A stretch of DNA of 20,080 bases from Bacillota bacterium (GTDB lineage Bacteria; Bacillota_E; Symbiobacteriia; Symbiobacteriales; Symbiobacteriaceae): the NCBI GenBank assembly GCA_003242675.1, contig QGVE01000040.1, positions 1-20,080 on the forward strand, given 5' to 3'. The notes under the pieces were generated by a model. That model made no database searches. It had not been told where the DNA came from and saw only the letters and a program-made list of their open reading frames with translations. The first letter of the stretch is position 1, and each line of letters starts with the position of its first letter. The translations under genes were made by a program, and so were the position numbers. Below are positions 1-5,853 of the stretch, piece after piece.

Positions 1-458
1 CGCCAGCCGGCCGCGGTCGCGGCGGTCCAGCGGGCTCGCTCCTCTTCCTGCTCAAAGCCGCTCGACGCGCCGTGCAGGGCCACCAGCAGCCCGTGAGGCT
101 CGCTTTCGGGCTCGTACGTGCGCAGCACGGGCCGTGCGACGGCCTGGGCGGCTTCCCAGCGCTCGCGGAACAGCTTCAGGAGCGGTTCGAACCGGGGATC
201 CCCCCGCAGCGGCGCGAGGTCCGGGTCGTTCAGCATCCGCTCATGGTACCACAGCCCCTCCTCCGCGGCCGCCTGCAGCCAGCGGAGCCCGGCGTCCGCG
301 CCGTCCGCCCGGCAGGCGAGGCACGCCGACGAACGCTGCCCCGGTGTTCCGGAGCCCGGCCGCGAACCGCCGGAGGCACCTGCCGGGCGGTCAGACACAC
401 GACAGGGCGGTCGCGCGCTGTACGGCGTGACCGCCCTTTTCAAGACGGCTCCGGCCAT
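1..458 (-). CDS. alpha/beta hydrolase, 3' end outside window
   Basis: The minus-strand frame is open from an ATG at 458 to the left edge, so the C-terminal part with the catalytic residues is missing. About residues 45-95 read as a TPR-like helical segment (key words GLRWLQAAAEEGLWYHE and NDPDLAPLRGDPRFEPLL). A beta strand and oxyanion-type turn, GLLVALHGASSGFEQ, then mark the start of an alpha/beta hydrolase (esterase/phospholipase-like) domain. The ATG at 456-458 has a weak AAGGG five bases upstream and lies 8 bp after the stop of the serine hydrolase gene, so the two may be cotranscribed. A GTG at 396-398 is an alternative start. The first 45 residues are low-complexity and do not resemble the family, so the start is uncertain and the N-terminus may be decayed. 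The substrate cannot be told. Confidence 0.6.
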   Translation of the reverse strand, partial: MAGAVLKRAVTPYSARPPCRVSDRPAGASGGSRPGSGTPGQRSSACLACRADGADAGLRWLQAAAEEGLWYHERMLNDPDLAPLRGDPRFEPLLKLFRERWEAAQAVARPVLRTYEPESEPHGLLVALHGASSGFEQEEERARWTAATAAGW

Positions 459-466
459 GGGCACCC

Positions 467-1618
467 TTACTTCAGCGCTGCCGCCACGGCGTTGTGGAAC
501 AGGGGGCGCAGCCGGCGGATGTGGTCCGAGCGGCCGAAGTGCACCCGGTTGGTCAGCAGGGCGACCACGAGCCGCCTGTGCGGGTCCACCCAGAGGCTGG
601 TGCCGGTGAAGCCGGTGTGGCCGAAGGAGCCCACGCTGAACAGGTCGCCGCAGCTCAGGAAGGCGGCGCCTTCGTGCACGACGATCCAGCCCAGGCCCCG
701 GTGTTCGTCCCCCGCGATGTGCGGCGTCTGGTCCCGGGTGGCGGCGGCGACCGAGGCCGGCGAAAGGACGCCGCTGCCGCCGTCCAGCCACATCTGGCCG
801 TATGCCGCCACCTCCGGGGCCGTGCCGAACAGGCCCGCGTGGCCCGAAACGCCGCCCAGGGCGGCGGCGGTCTGGTCGTGCACCTCGCCGCACTGAAACC
901 GCCCCAGGTGCTCCCGGAACTCGGTGGCCGCGGCGGCGGCCGCCTGCTCGCCCCCGGGCAGGTAGCCGGTCTCGGCGAGCCCCAGCGGCCCGTGGACCTG
1001 CTCCCGCACGAACCGCTCCAAGGGCTGCCCGCTCACCCGGGCGACCAGTTCGCCCAACAGGATGAACCCCAGGTCGCTGTAGAGGATCCGGGAACCCGGA
1101 GGCGCCTGCAGCGGGACCTGCGCGATCCGGGCGATGCGCTCCTCCCGGCTGGCGGCGGGCTCCCGGAGGGCCGGCGTGCCGGCGGGCAGGCCGGAGGTGT
1201 GCGTGAGGAGGTGGCGGATGCGGATCTCCTCCCGCCCCTCGCCCTGGTACTCGGGGAAGAATAGGTGGAGGGGGTCGTCCAGCCGGATCCTGCCCATCTC
1301 CACCAGGCGCAGGACGGCCGGCAGGGTGGCCATCACCTTGGTCAGCGACGCCAGGTCGAAGAGGGTCCACGGGGTCATGGGCCGGCGCCGCGGGTGGACC
1401 GCCGCCCACCCCAGGGCGCGGTGGGCCGCCACGGCCCCGTCGCGCGCGATGACCACCACCGCCCCGGGCAGCCGTTCGGCCGCGATCTCGGCCTCCAGCA
1501 GGCGGATCGCCGCCTCCAGCCGGTCGGGATCGAAGCCGGCGGCGGCAGGGCCCGCCGGGTGGAGCCCCCGGGGCCAGCGGGTCTCGTAGAGTCCGTCGGT
1601 CACGGGTACGGCGTTCAT
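467..1618 (-). CDS. Class C beta-lactamase-type serine hydrolase
   Basis: This 383-residue protein belongs to the beta-lactamase/penicillin-binding (S12) family. The nucleophile motif is SLTK (Ser91, Lys94). The second motif is YSD (Tyr180, Asp182 in place of the usual Asn) and the third is HTG (334-336). GEVHDQTAAALGGVSGHAGLF (about 244-264) is a conserved segment of the subfamily that includes AmiE/YbbE, the muramyl-peptide amidase of cell-wall recycling in Bacillus. That role is possible, but an esterase or a DD-peptidase cannot be excluded. I chose the ATG at 1618 because GAGGAG lies 12 bases upstream. A longer reading back to 1807 adds a Gly/Pro-rich stretch with no signal peptide. No export signal is evident, which suggests a cytoplasmic enzyme. 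The gene is divergent from the thioredoxin-like gene. Confidence 0.85.
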   Translation of the reverse strand: MNAVPVTDGLYETRWPRGLHPAGPAAAGFDPDRLEAAIRLLEAEIAAERLPGAVVVIARDGAVAAHRALGWAAVHPRRRPMTPWTLFDLASLTKVMATLPAVLRLVEMGRIRLDDPLHLFFPEYQGEGREEIRIRHLLTHTSGLPAGTPALREPAASREERIARIAQVPLQAPPGSRILYSDLGFILLGELVARVSGQPLERFVREQVHGPLGLAETGYLPGGEQAAAAAATEFREHLGRFQCGEVHDQTAAALGGVSGHAGLFGTAPEVAAYGQMWLDGGSGVLSPASVAAATRDQTPHIAGDEHRGLGWIVVHEGAAFLSCGDLFSVGSFGHTGFTGTSLWVDPHRRLVVALLTNRVHFGRSDHIRRLRPLFHNAVAAALK

Positions 1619-1796
1619 GGATGGATCCCACTCCTCAAAGGTTCCGCAGCTCCCCTTGCCAGGCCCGGAACCGTCGGGTATTCTGCCCAATTCGCCGCTG
1701 CAGCCCCGGACACCTGGCCCCGCTGGAAATGGCAGGGTTTGTGCCGGCCAACGCGGAATTGAGAAGCAGAACGGCCGGAGGAGGTAGACCTGCCCC

Positions 1797-2279
1797 ATGT
1801 TCTTCATCCGTCGCTTCTCTTACCTCTTTTCGAGCTTGCTGCTGTTGGTGGTCTTGGGTCTGCTGGCCTGGCGTTTGCAGTGGCAGGTGGCGGGATACGT
1901 CGTCATCGTGACCGCCATCGCGGCGATCGCCATCTACTGGGTGGCCACGCGGCGGGGGGCGCGCACCCCCGCAGATCCCCGGAAGAAGCTGCGGAAGGCC
2001 CGCAGCGGCGACCGCCCCACGGTCCTCCACTTCTACAGCGATTTCTCCCTCCGCTGCCTCCTGCGGCGCCCGCTGACGGCGCCCGTGGAGCGGAAGTACC
2101 AGGGGCGGTGCGAGTTCATCTATGTGGATGTCGGCCACCCGGACGCCGCGGCGATGCTGGAGGAGCTCAAGGCTCAGCTGGGCGACTGGCTCCTCTTTGA
2201 CCGGTCCGGGAAGCTGGTCGGCCACCGCCACCGCCTGACCGCCGCCGACCTCGAGCGGGTGCTGGAAGGCGCATCCTGA
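1797..2279 (+). CDS. Membrane-anchored thioredoxin-fold protein lacking CxxC
   Basis: The protein has 160 residues. Two hydrophobic segments (about 6-24 and 31-49) anchor the N-terminus. A basic linker (52-70) leads to a thioredoxin-like domain (74-157) with the strand TVLHFYSDFS, the strand FIYVDV and the strand WLLFDRSGKLV. The active-site position reads SLRC (Ser84 to Cys87), so the usual nucleophilic first cysteine is a serine. The usual Pro before the third strand is also absent. This argues against an ordinary disulfide reductase and suggests a monothiol or non-redox role; Cys105 is the only other cysteine. The ATG is preceded by AGGAGG 13 bases upstream. A hairpin at 2296-2324 ends the transcript or attenuates read-through into the nitroreductase. 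The fold assignment rests on strand pattern and spacing and is fairly likely rather than certain. Confidence 0.7.
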   Translation: MFFIRRFSYLFSSLLLLVVLGLLAWRLQWQVAGYVVIVTAIAAIAIYWVATRRGARTPADPRKKLRKARSGDRPTVLHFYSDFSLRCLLRRPLTAPVERKYQGRCEFIYVDVGHPDAAAMLEELKAQLGDWLLFDRSGKLVGHRHRLTAADLERVLEGAS

Positions 2280-2295
2280 CGGAACGCGAGAGATC

Positions 2296-2327
2296 GGGCA
2301 CGCCGGGGCATCCACGGCGTGCCCTTT
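2296..2327 (+). terminator. Hairpin terminator or attenuator before the nitroreductase
   Basis: GGGCACGCC (2296-2304) pairs perfectly with GGCGTGCCC (2316-2324) across an 11-base loop and is followed by TTT. It lies 17 bp after the thioredoxin-like stop and just before the nitroreductase ribosome binding site, so it could end the first transcript or limit read-through. Confidence 0.6.
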
Positions 2328-2347
2328 GTCGAAGGGAGCTGTCCGCG

Positions 2348-3001
2348 ATGGAGTTTCAGGAGCTGTACGACCTCGTCCGCACACGCCGGTCCATCCGCCG
2401 CTACCGGCCGGACGACGTGCCCGATGAGATGCTGGAGCGGGCGATCGAGCTCGCCACCTGGGCCCCGAGCGGGGGCAACTACCAGCCGTGGCGGTTCACG
2501 GTGGTGAAGAACCGGGAGCTGATCCAGAAGATCGCCGACGCCGTCGAGGCGCGCAGCCGGCTGATGGCCTCCTGGCCGGAGGCGGACCAGTACCGGGAGC
2601 AGGCCGACCGCTGGGTCCGGACCAGCGCCTTCTTCCGGCACGCCCCGGCCTGCATCGCCGTCCAGGTGGGCGGCTACCAGTCGGTGGCGGACAAGCTGCT
2701 GGCGGCCAGGGGCCCCCAGGACCCCGCCGCGGCGGAGATGATGGAGTGGCGCCGGTTCGGGTCGTCCCGCATCCAGACCATCGGCGGGGCGATCATGCTG
2801 CTCCTGCTGGCCCTGCACCAGCAGGGGCTGGGGGCCTGCTGGATGGCCGGTCCCCTGCAGGCCAAGGCGGAGATCGAGAAGCTGCTGAACGTCCCCGAGG
2901 GGTGGGAGTTCGTCGCCCTGATTCCCGTGGGCTTCCCCGCGGAGGAGCGGGAGGCTCCGCCCCGGCGGCCGCTCAGCGAGGTGCTGGAGTTCATCCGGTA
3001 G
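2348..3001 (+). CDS. Nitroreductase family protein (FMN-dependent)
   Basis: This 217-residue protein has the standard length and layout of the nitroreductase family, which forms FMN-binding homodimers that use NAD(P)H to reduce nitro groups, quinones or related compounds. The N-terminal RRSIRRY (13-19) is the FMN phosphate-binding motif. APSGGNYQPW (39-48) is the second FMN-contact loop. The C-terminal half has LGACWMAGP (161-169), which packs on the isoalloxazine ring, and the strand VALIPVGFPAEE (189-200), typical of the family. The ATG at 2348 has GGGAG about 10 bases upstream. The physiological substrate cannot be read from sequence, and the neighbours give no pathway hint. Confidence 0.9.
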   Translation: MEFQELYDLVRTRRSIRRYRPDDVPDEMLERAIELATWAPSGGNYQPWRFTVVKNRELIQKIADAVEARSRLMASWPEADQYREQADRWVRTSAFFRHAPACIAVQVGGYQSVADKLLAARGPQDPAAAEMMEWRRFGSSRIQTIGGAIMLLLLALHQQGLGACWMAGPLQAKAEIEKLLNVPEGWEFVALIPVGFPAEEREAPPRRPLSEVLEFIR

Positions 3002-3081
3002 GGCCCCCTGCTCCCCCGTATCACGCCGCGCCGGCACGGGCACACTGTTAAGGCAGGCTGTACGGGGGGAGTGAGGGCGAC

Positions 3082-3339
3082 GTGGGCACGCGCGGCTCGG
3101 GCTGGGGCCGGGACCGGAGGCCGGCGGCGGGTACGGGGCTGCGCCGCCGGCGGGCCCGTGGCCGCCGGCGCCGTGCCGGCTGGCTGGCGGCCTGGCTGGG
3201 CCGGATCCGCCGGCGGTGGCGCTCCTTCTGGCACTGGGAGGTGCTGCACGCGCTGCGGCAGCGGTACCCGCAGCTCGCCCGCAGCCGCACGCCCGGCCCC
3301 GGTGAGCTGCGCCGGTTCCCGCAGCGCACCTGGCCGTGA
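3082..3339 (+). CDS. Small Arg/Trp-rich hypothetical protein
   Basis: This is an 85-residue open frame starting at GTG, with GGGGGGAG about 10 bases upstream, and ending 11 bp before a strong hairpin. I do not recognise a family. By count it has 25 Arg, 7 Trp, no Lys and only 3 acidic residues, so it would be extremely basic. Two runs of four Arg (about 21-31) precede WLAAWLGRIRRRW (about 34-46), which could form an amphipathic helix. It may bind nucleic acid or the membrane surface. In GC-rich DNA, Arg-rich open frames also arise by chance. The good ribosome binding site and the well-placed terminator are the only positive evidence that it is a gene. Confidence 0.45.
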   Translation: MGTRGSGWGRDRRPAAGTGLRRRRARGRRRRAGWLAAWLGRIRRRWRSFWHWEVLHALRQRYPQLARSRTPGPGELRRFPQRTWP

Positions 3340-3350
3340 CCTACACGATA

Positions 3351-3381
3351 GCCCCCCTGGCCGTCCTCCGGCCAGGGGGGC
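3351..3381. terminator. Bidirectional hairpin terminator between convergent genes
   Basis: A perfect 12-bp stem, GCCCCCCTGGCC with GGCCAGGGGGGC (3351-3362 and 3370-3381), encloses a 7-base loop. It sits between the stop of the small Arg-rich gene and the stop of the convergent YdcF-family gene, so it can end transcription from both sides. No long T tract follows on either strand. Confidence 0.75.
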
Positions 3382-3389
3382 CTTCCCGT

Positions 3390-3953
3390 TTACAGTTCGC
3401 CGCGCAGGGCGTAGGTGCGGACCTTCTCCAACTCCCGGTAGACCAGGTTCTTCCCCTCTTCCGTGTGCCACCAGTTGTCCCGGGTGATGTCCGTGCGCCG
3501 ATCGGGGCAGCAGGTGATCTTGGTCTCGCGGGGGATATAGTTGGCGAGCGTGCGCTTCACCCGGCGCATGTGGTGCGGCGCGCTCACGACGAGGACGTTC
3601 TTGATGTTCTTCCAGCCGATCGTTTCTTCTATACGCTTAACCGAGTACTGTACCTGTTCGAGGGTGTTGAGGCCATCGCATTCGATGTCGATCGCCTCCG
3701 CCGGGACGCCCAGCTGGAGCAGGTGGTCGCGCAGCCGTTCCGCTTCACACACGCCGATGCCGCGCTTGTCGCCGCCCGTGATGAAGATCCGGGGAGCCAG
3801 CCCGGCCTGGTAGAGCTCTGCCGCGCGCTCAGCCCGCTCGAGCCGCTTGCCGCCGAAGACCAGGATCAGATCGCCGGGTGTGGGCTCGTCCTCGACGAAC
3901 AGGTACTCGGAGATCTCACGGAGCGACATGCCTTCATACAGTCGCAGACTCAT
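3390..3953 (-). CDS. YdcF family (DUF218) protein
   Basis: This is a 187-residue protein of the DUF218/YdcF superfamily, a Rossmann-like fold that includes SanA and YdcF, linked to envelope functions and to binding of S-adenosylmethionine or nucleotides. Visible motifs are DLILVFGGKRLERAERAAEL (about 28-47), the second strand RIFITGGDKRGIG (55-67), the acidic and NT motif ECDGLNTLEQ (91-100), and VVSAPHHMRRVKRTL (122-136), which matches the family's conserved segment with His and Arg. No signal peptide or membrane segment precedes the domain, so this copy is probably cytoplasmic. The ATG at 3953 has GGGAGGA seven bases upstream. A longer reading back to 3995 lacks a ribosome binding site. The exact function is unknown. 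Confidence 0.85.
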   Translation of the reverse strand: MSLRLYEGMSLREISEYLFVEDEPTPGDLILVFGGKRLERAERAAELYQAGLAPRIFITGGDKRGIGVCEAERLRDHLLQLGVPAEAIDIECDGLNTLEQVQYSVKRIEETIGWKNIKNVLVVSAPHHMRRVKRTLANYIPRETKITCCPDRRTDITRDNWWHTEEGKNLVYRELEKVRTYALRGEL

Positions 3954-4084
3954 TGGGCATTCCTCCCTGGCGCGTGGTCGTTCTGGCGCCTGCACTCCCT
4001 CTGGGCATCGTCCCTGCCGGTGCCGCCCGCCGGGCGCCGGTCAGCGGGACGGGCGGCAGGGGCAGCGTCGGCTGGACGAGAGTC

Positions 4085-4182
4085 AAAAAATCGCCTTTGC
4101 TTCGGACTCAGGGCACCCACGTCGGGAAGCCTGGCCACAGGCCCGGCCCCGCAGGGCTCCTGGTCCCGAAACAAAGGCGATT
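4085..4182 (-). terminator. Long hairpin with U6 tail, minus strand
   Basis: On the minus strand AATCGCCTTTGTTTCGG (4182-4166) pairs with CCGAAGCAAAGGCGATT (4105-4089) over 17 bp and is followed by a run of T ending at 4085. The single non-Watson-Crick position is U.G if the minus strand is transcribed but C/A if the plus strand is, so the minus strand is the likely RNA. The 60-base apex contains further pairing, such as GCCTG with CAGGC. This has the form of an intrinsic terminator with an unusually long stem, ending a minus-strand transcript about 130 bp before the YdcF gene. Confidence 0.65.
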
Positions 4183-4262
4183 CCGTGCGCACACGCTTGA
4201 GTTTCAGGCAGGCCGCTCCGCAGCCCGCCTGCTCCGTCGCGCGGGCCGGCGGCCGCGCGCGC

Positions 4263-4338
4263 GGTCAGGAGGGGAATGGTTGGAGGCTCAAACCCGCTTG
4301 CGGCTGGAGTGCGGTGCAACGGCCCTCACCTCCTGACC
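4263..4338 (-). repeat. Inverted repeat, possible structured RNA core
   Basis: GGTCAGGAGG (4263-4272) and CCTCCTGACC (4329-4338) are perfect 10-bp inverted repeats enclosing 56 bases. The interior has small hairpins on the minus strand (CCGCAAGCGG, and GGTT pairing with AACC). The size is close to that of a tRNA, but no cloverleaf with a proper T-arm could be built on either strand. I do not recognise a known riboswitch or small RNA. Confidence 0.4.
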
Positions 4339-4426
4339 TGTCAACAGGTTATTCGCCGCCCGGCGGGAAATCCCCTGTCGCGCGGCGCAACCTCCCTGCG
4401 AATCCCGCCGAAGGGCGGGCAGGGTC

Positions 4427-4462
4427 CAGGGGCGGCTACTGTCCGCGCAGTAGCCGCCCCTG
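4427..4462 (-). terminator. Terminator-like hairpin after the cysteine desulfurase
   Basis: A perfect 15-bp stem (CAGGGGCGGCTACTG with CAGTAGCCGCCCCTG) closes a 6-base loop, 21 bp beyond the desulfurase stop on the minus strand. It has no T tract, like several other hairpins at gene ends in this window. Termination without a U tract is an inference. Confidence 0.6.
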
Positions 4463-4483
4463 CTGCCGGGCTTAGACCCGGGT

Positions 4484-5626
4484 CTACACCCCCGCCGTGC
4501 GCAGCCGTCCGGCCGCGGCGATCAGGGCATCGGCGGCGGCGTCGACCTCTTCCGCGGTCGTGTACCGGCCGAGGCTGAGCCGGACGGCGCCCAGGGCGTC
4601 CTCGGGCGTGAGGCCCATGGCCAGGAGCACCGCGCTGGGCTCGCTCACCCCGGCGTGGCAGGCGGATCCGGTGGAGGCCGCCACCTCCGGCGCGGCCGCC
4701 AGCAGATCGTTGCCCACCAGGCCCTCCACCCGGAGGTGCAGGGTGTTGGGGAGGCGCGGAACCCCCTGGCCGGTGACGCGGACGGGCAGCGCAGCGGCGA
4801 GCCGCTCCTGGAGCCGGTTCCGCAGCTGCTCCAGCCGCCGGGCCTCGCCGGTGGCCAGCTTCCACTCGGCGATCTCCGCCGCCCGCCCCAGGGCGACCAG
4901 GTAGGGCACGTTTTCCGTGCCCGCCCGCCGTCCGCCTTCGTAGTCCGCCCCGTGGATCAGGGGGTGGAGCGTCACGCCGCTGCGCACGTAGAGCGCGCCG
5001 ACCCCCTTCGGGGCGTAGAGCTTGTGGCCCGCGACGGTGAGCAGGTCGCACCCGATCGCCTCGACGTCCACGGGGATCTTGCCGCAGCTCTGCGCCGCGT
5101 CCACGTGGAACAGGACCCCGGCCTCCCGGGCGATCCGGCCGACCTCCTCCACCGGCTGGATGACCCCGGTTTCGTTCTGGGCGTGCAGCAGGCTGATCAG
5201 GATCGTGTCGGGGCGCAGGGCGCGGCGCACGTCGTCCGGGTCGATGCGCCCCTGCCCGTCCGCGGGCAGGTAGGTGACGGCGAGACCGAAGTGGCGCTCC
5301 AGATACCGGCAGGCCTCCAGGGTCGCCGGATGTTCGATGGCCGAGGTGATGATATGGCCCCGGCCCCGGGCGAAGGCAACCCCCTTCACGGCCAGGTTGA
5401 TGGATTCGCTGGCGCACGAGGTGAAGACGATCTCCCCCGCCGCGGCCCCGATCAGGCTGGCCACCTGCTCCCGGGCGGTGGCGATGGCGGCGGCGGCGAC
5501 CGCGCCCAGCCGGTGCGTGGAGTGCGGGTTGCCGAAGTGTTCGGTCAGGTAGGGGAGCATCGCTTCGACGACCGCCGGATCCACCGGGGTCGTCGCATTA
5601 TAGTCGAGGTAAATCGGTCGTCCCAT
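4484..5626 (-). CDS. NifS/IscS-type cysteine desulfurase
   Basis: This 380-residue, PLP-dependent class V aminotransferase-fold enzyme takes sulfur from L-cysteine as a persulfide, giving alanine and donating sulfur to Fe-S clusters or thiolated tRNA. The N-terminus YLDYNATTP (6-14) is diagnostic. His99 in IEHPAT stacks on PLP, AQNETG (149-154) and HVDAAQS (174-180) bind the cofactor, and AGHKLYAPKG (199-208) carries the PLP lysine, Lys202. The catalytic cysteine is Cys323 in STGSACHAG. The length and short Cys loop fit the NifS group. The ATG at 5626 has GGGAGGT six bases upstream. No iscU, iscR or tRNA-thiolation gene is adjacent, so its sulfur acceptor is unknown. The gene is divergent from cydAB and followed by a strong hairpin. 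Confidence 0.93.
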   Translation of the reverse strand: MGRPIYLDYNATTPVDPAVVEAMLPYLTEHFGNPHSTHRLGAVAAAAIATAREQVASLIGAAAGEIVFTSCASESINLAVKGVAFARGRGHIITSAIEHPATLEACRYLERHFGLAVTYLPADGQGRIDPDDVRRALRPDTILISLLHAQNETGVIQPVEEVGRIAREAGVLFHVDAAQSCGKIPVDVEAIGCDLLTVAGHKLYAPKGVGALYVRSGVTLHPLIHGADYEGGRRAGTENVPYLVALGRAAEIAEWKLATGEARRLEQLRNRLQERLAAALPVRVTGQGVPRLPNTLHLRVEGLVGNDLLAAAPEVAASTGSACHAGVSEPSAVLLAMGLTPEDALGAVRLSLGRYTTAEEVDAAADALIAAAGRLRTAGV

Positions 5627-5853
5627 TAGACTACCTCCCTCCATAGTAGCCGGGGCAGGGACCTGCGACCGCCGCTGTAGGGGCACCTACGGTTAGCAAT
5701 GTAGGCTGGAGTATAAGTGAATTTGTTCCTTTGACCCATACCAAATACCTATCGCCGTTGCTAGACTCAAAGGTGACGAAGAGTTGTGACGCGCATCACA
5801 GACACGAACGAACCAAAGTCAAGCGGCGGGATGCCGGGAAAGGATGAGCACAG
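5627..5853. promoter_or_regulatory. Divergent promoter region, desulfurase / cydAB
   Basis: This 227-bp region is less GC-rich than its surroundings and has no gene. For cydA, TGCTAGACT (5759-5767) matches an extended -10 element, with only a weak -35 (TACCAA, 5739-5744), which would place the start near 5774, just before the Rex-like site. A TTGACC at 5731-5736 is too far away for standard spacing. For the desulfurase on the minus strand, TATACT (5714-5709) resembles a -10 without a clear -35. These promoter calls are tentative. Confidence 0.35.
5784..5801. promoter_or_regulatory. Rex-like operator upstream of cydAB
   Basis: TTGTGACGCGCATCACAG contains perfect TGTGA/TCACA arms around six bases with a self-complementary GCGC core. 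The Rex consensus of Gram-positive bacteria is TTGTGAAnnnnTTCACAA, and cyd genes are classic Rex targets, repressed at low NADH/NAD+. The centre lies about 60 bp before the cydA start. A CRP/FNR-family protein recognises similar TGTGA-N6-TCACA sites and cannot be excluded. Confidence 0.6.

Larger units (their letters stand above)
3954..4483. other. 530-bp non-coding region rich in hairpins
   Basis: No convincing gene is present on either strand. Reading along the minus strand from the cysteine desulfurase stop, the region holds a perfect 15-bp hairpin (4427-4462), a 6-bp GC hairpin with a tetraloop (4404-4419), a 10-bp inverted repeat enclosing 56 bases (4263-4338), a CG-repeat-rich stretch (about 4236-4262), a 17-bp hairpin followed by six Ts (4182-4085), and then about 130 bp leading to the YdcF gene. 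A 14-bp palindrome, TAGACCCGGGTCTA (4473-4486), overlaps the desulfurase stop codon. The density of structure suggests a transcribed RNA or a long structured 3' UTR or leader. Confidence 0.6.

Noticed and set aside
406..442. Hairpin GGGCGGTC/GACCGCCC with TTTT as terminator of the serine hydrolase
   Set aside because: The T run is on the plus strand, whereas the flanking genes are on the minus strand, and the stem lies inside the open frame of the next gene.
1619..1807. N-terminal extension of the serine hydrolase to an ATG at 1807
   Set aside because: The added residues are Gly/Pro-rich with no signal peptide or ribosome binding site; the ATG at 1618 has GAGGAG upstream.
4263..4338. Possible tRNA, because a 10-bp terminal stem encloses a tRNA-sized interior
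   Set aside because: No T-arm with a 5-bp stem and 7-base loop, no D-arm and no plausible anticodon arm could be folded on either strand.
4339..4344. TTGACA on the minus strand as a -35 element for a small RNA
   Set aside because: At 16-18 bp downstream there is only CGTTGC-like sequence, not a -10 element; it overlaps a small CCTGTTGACAGG hairpin.
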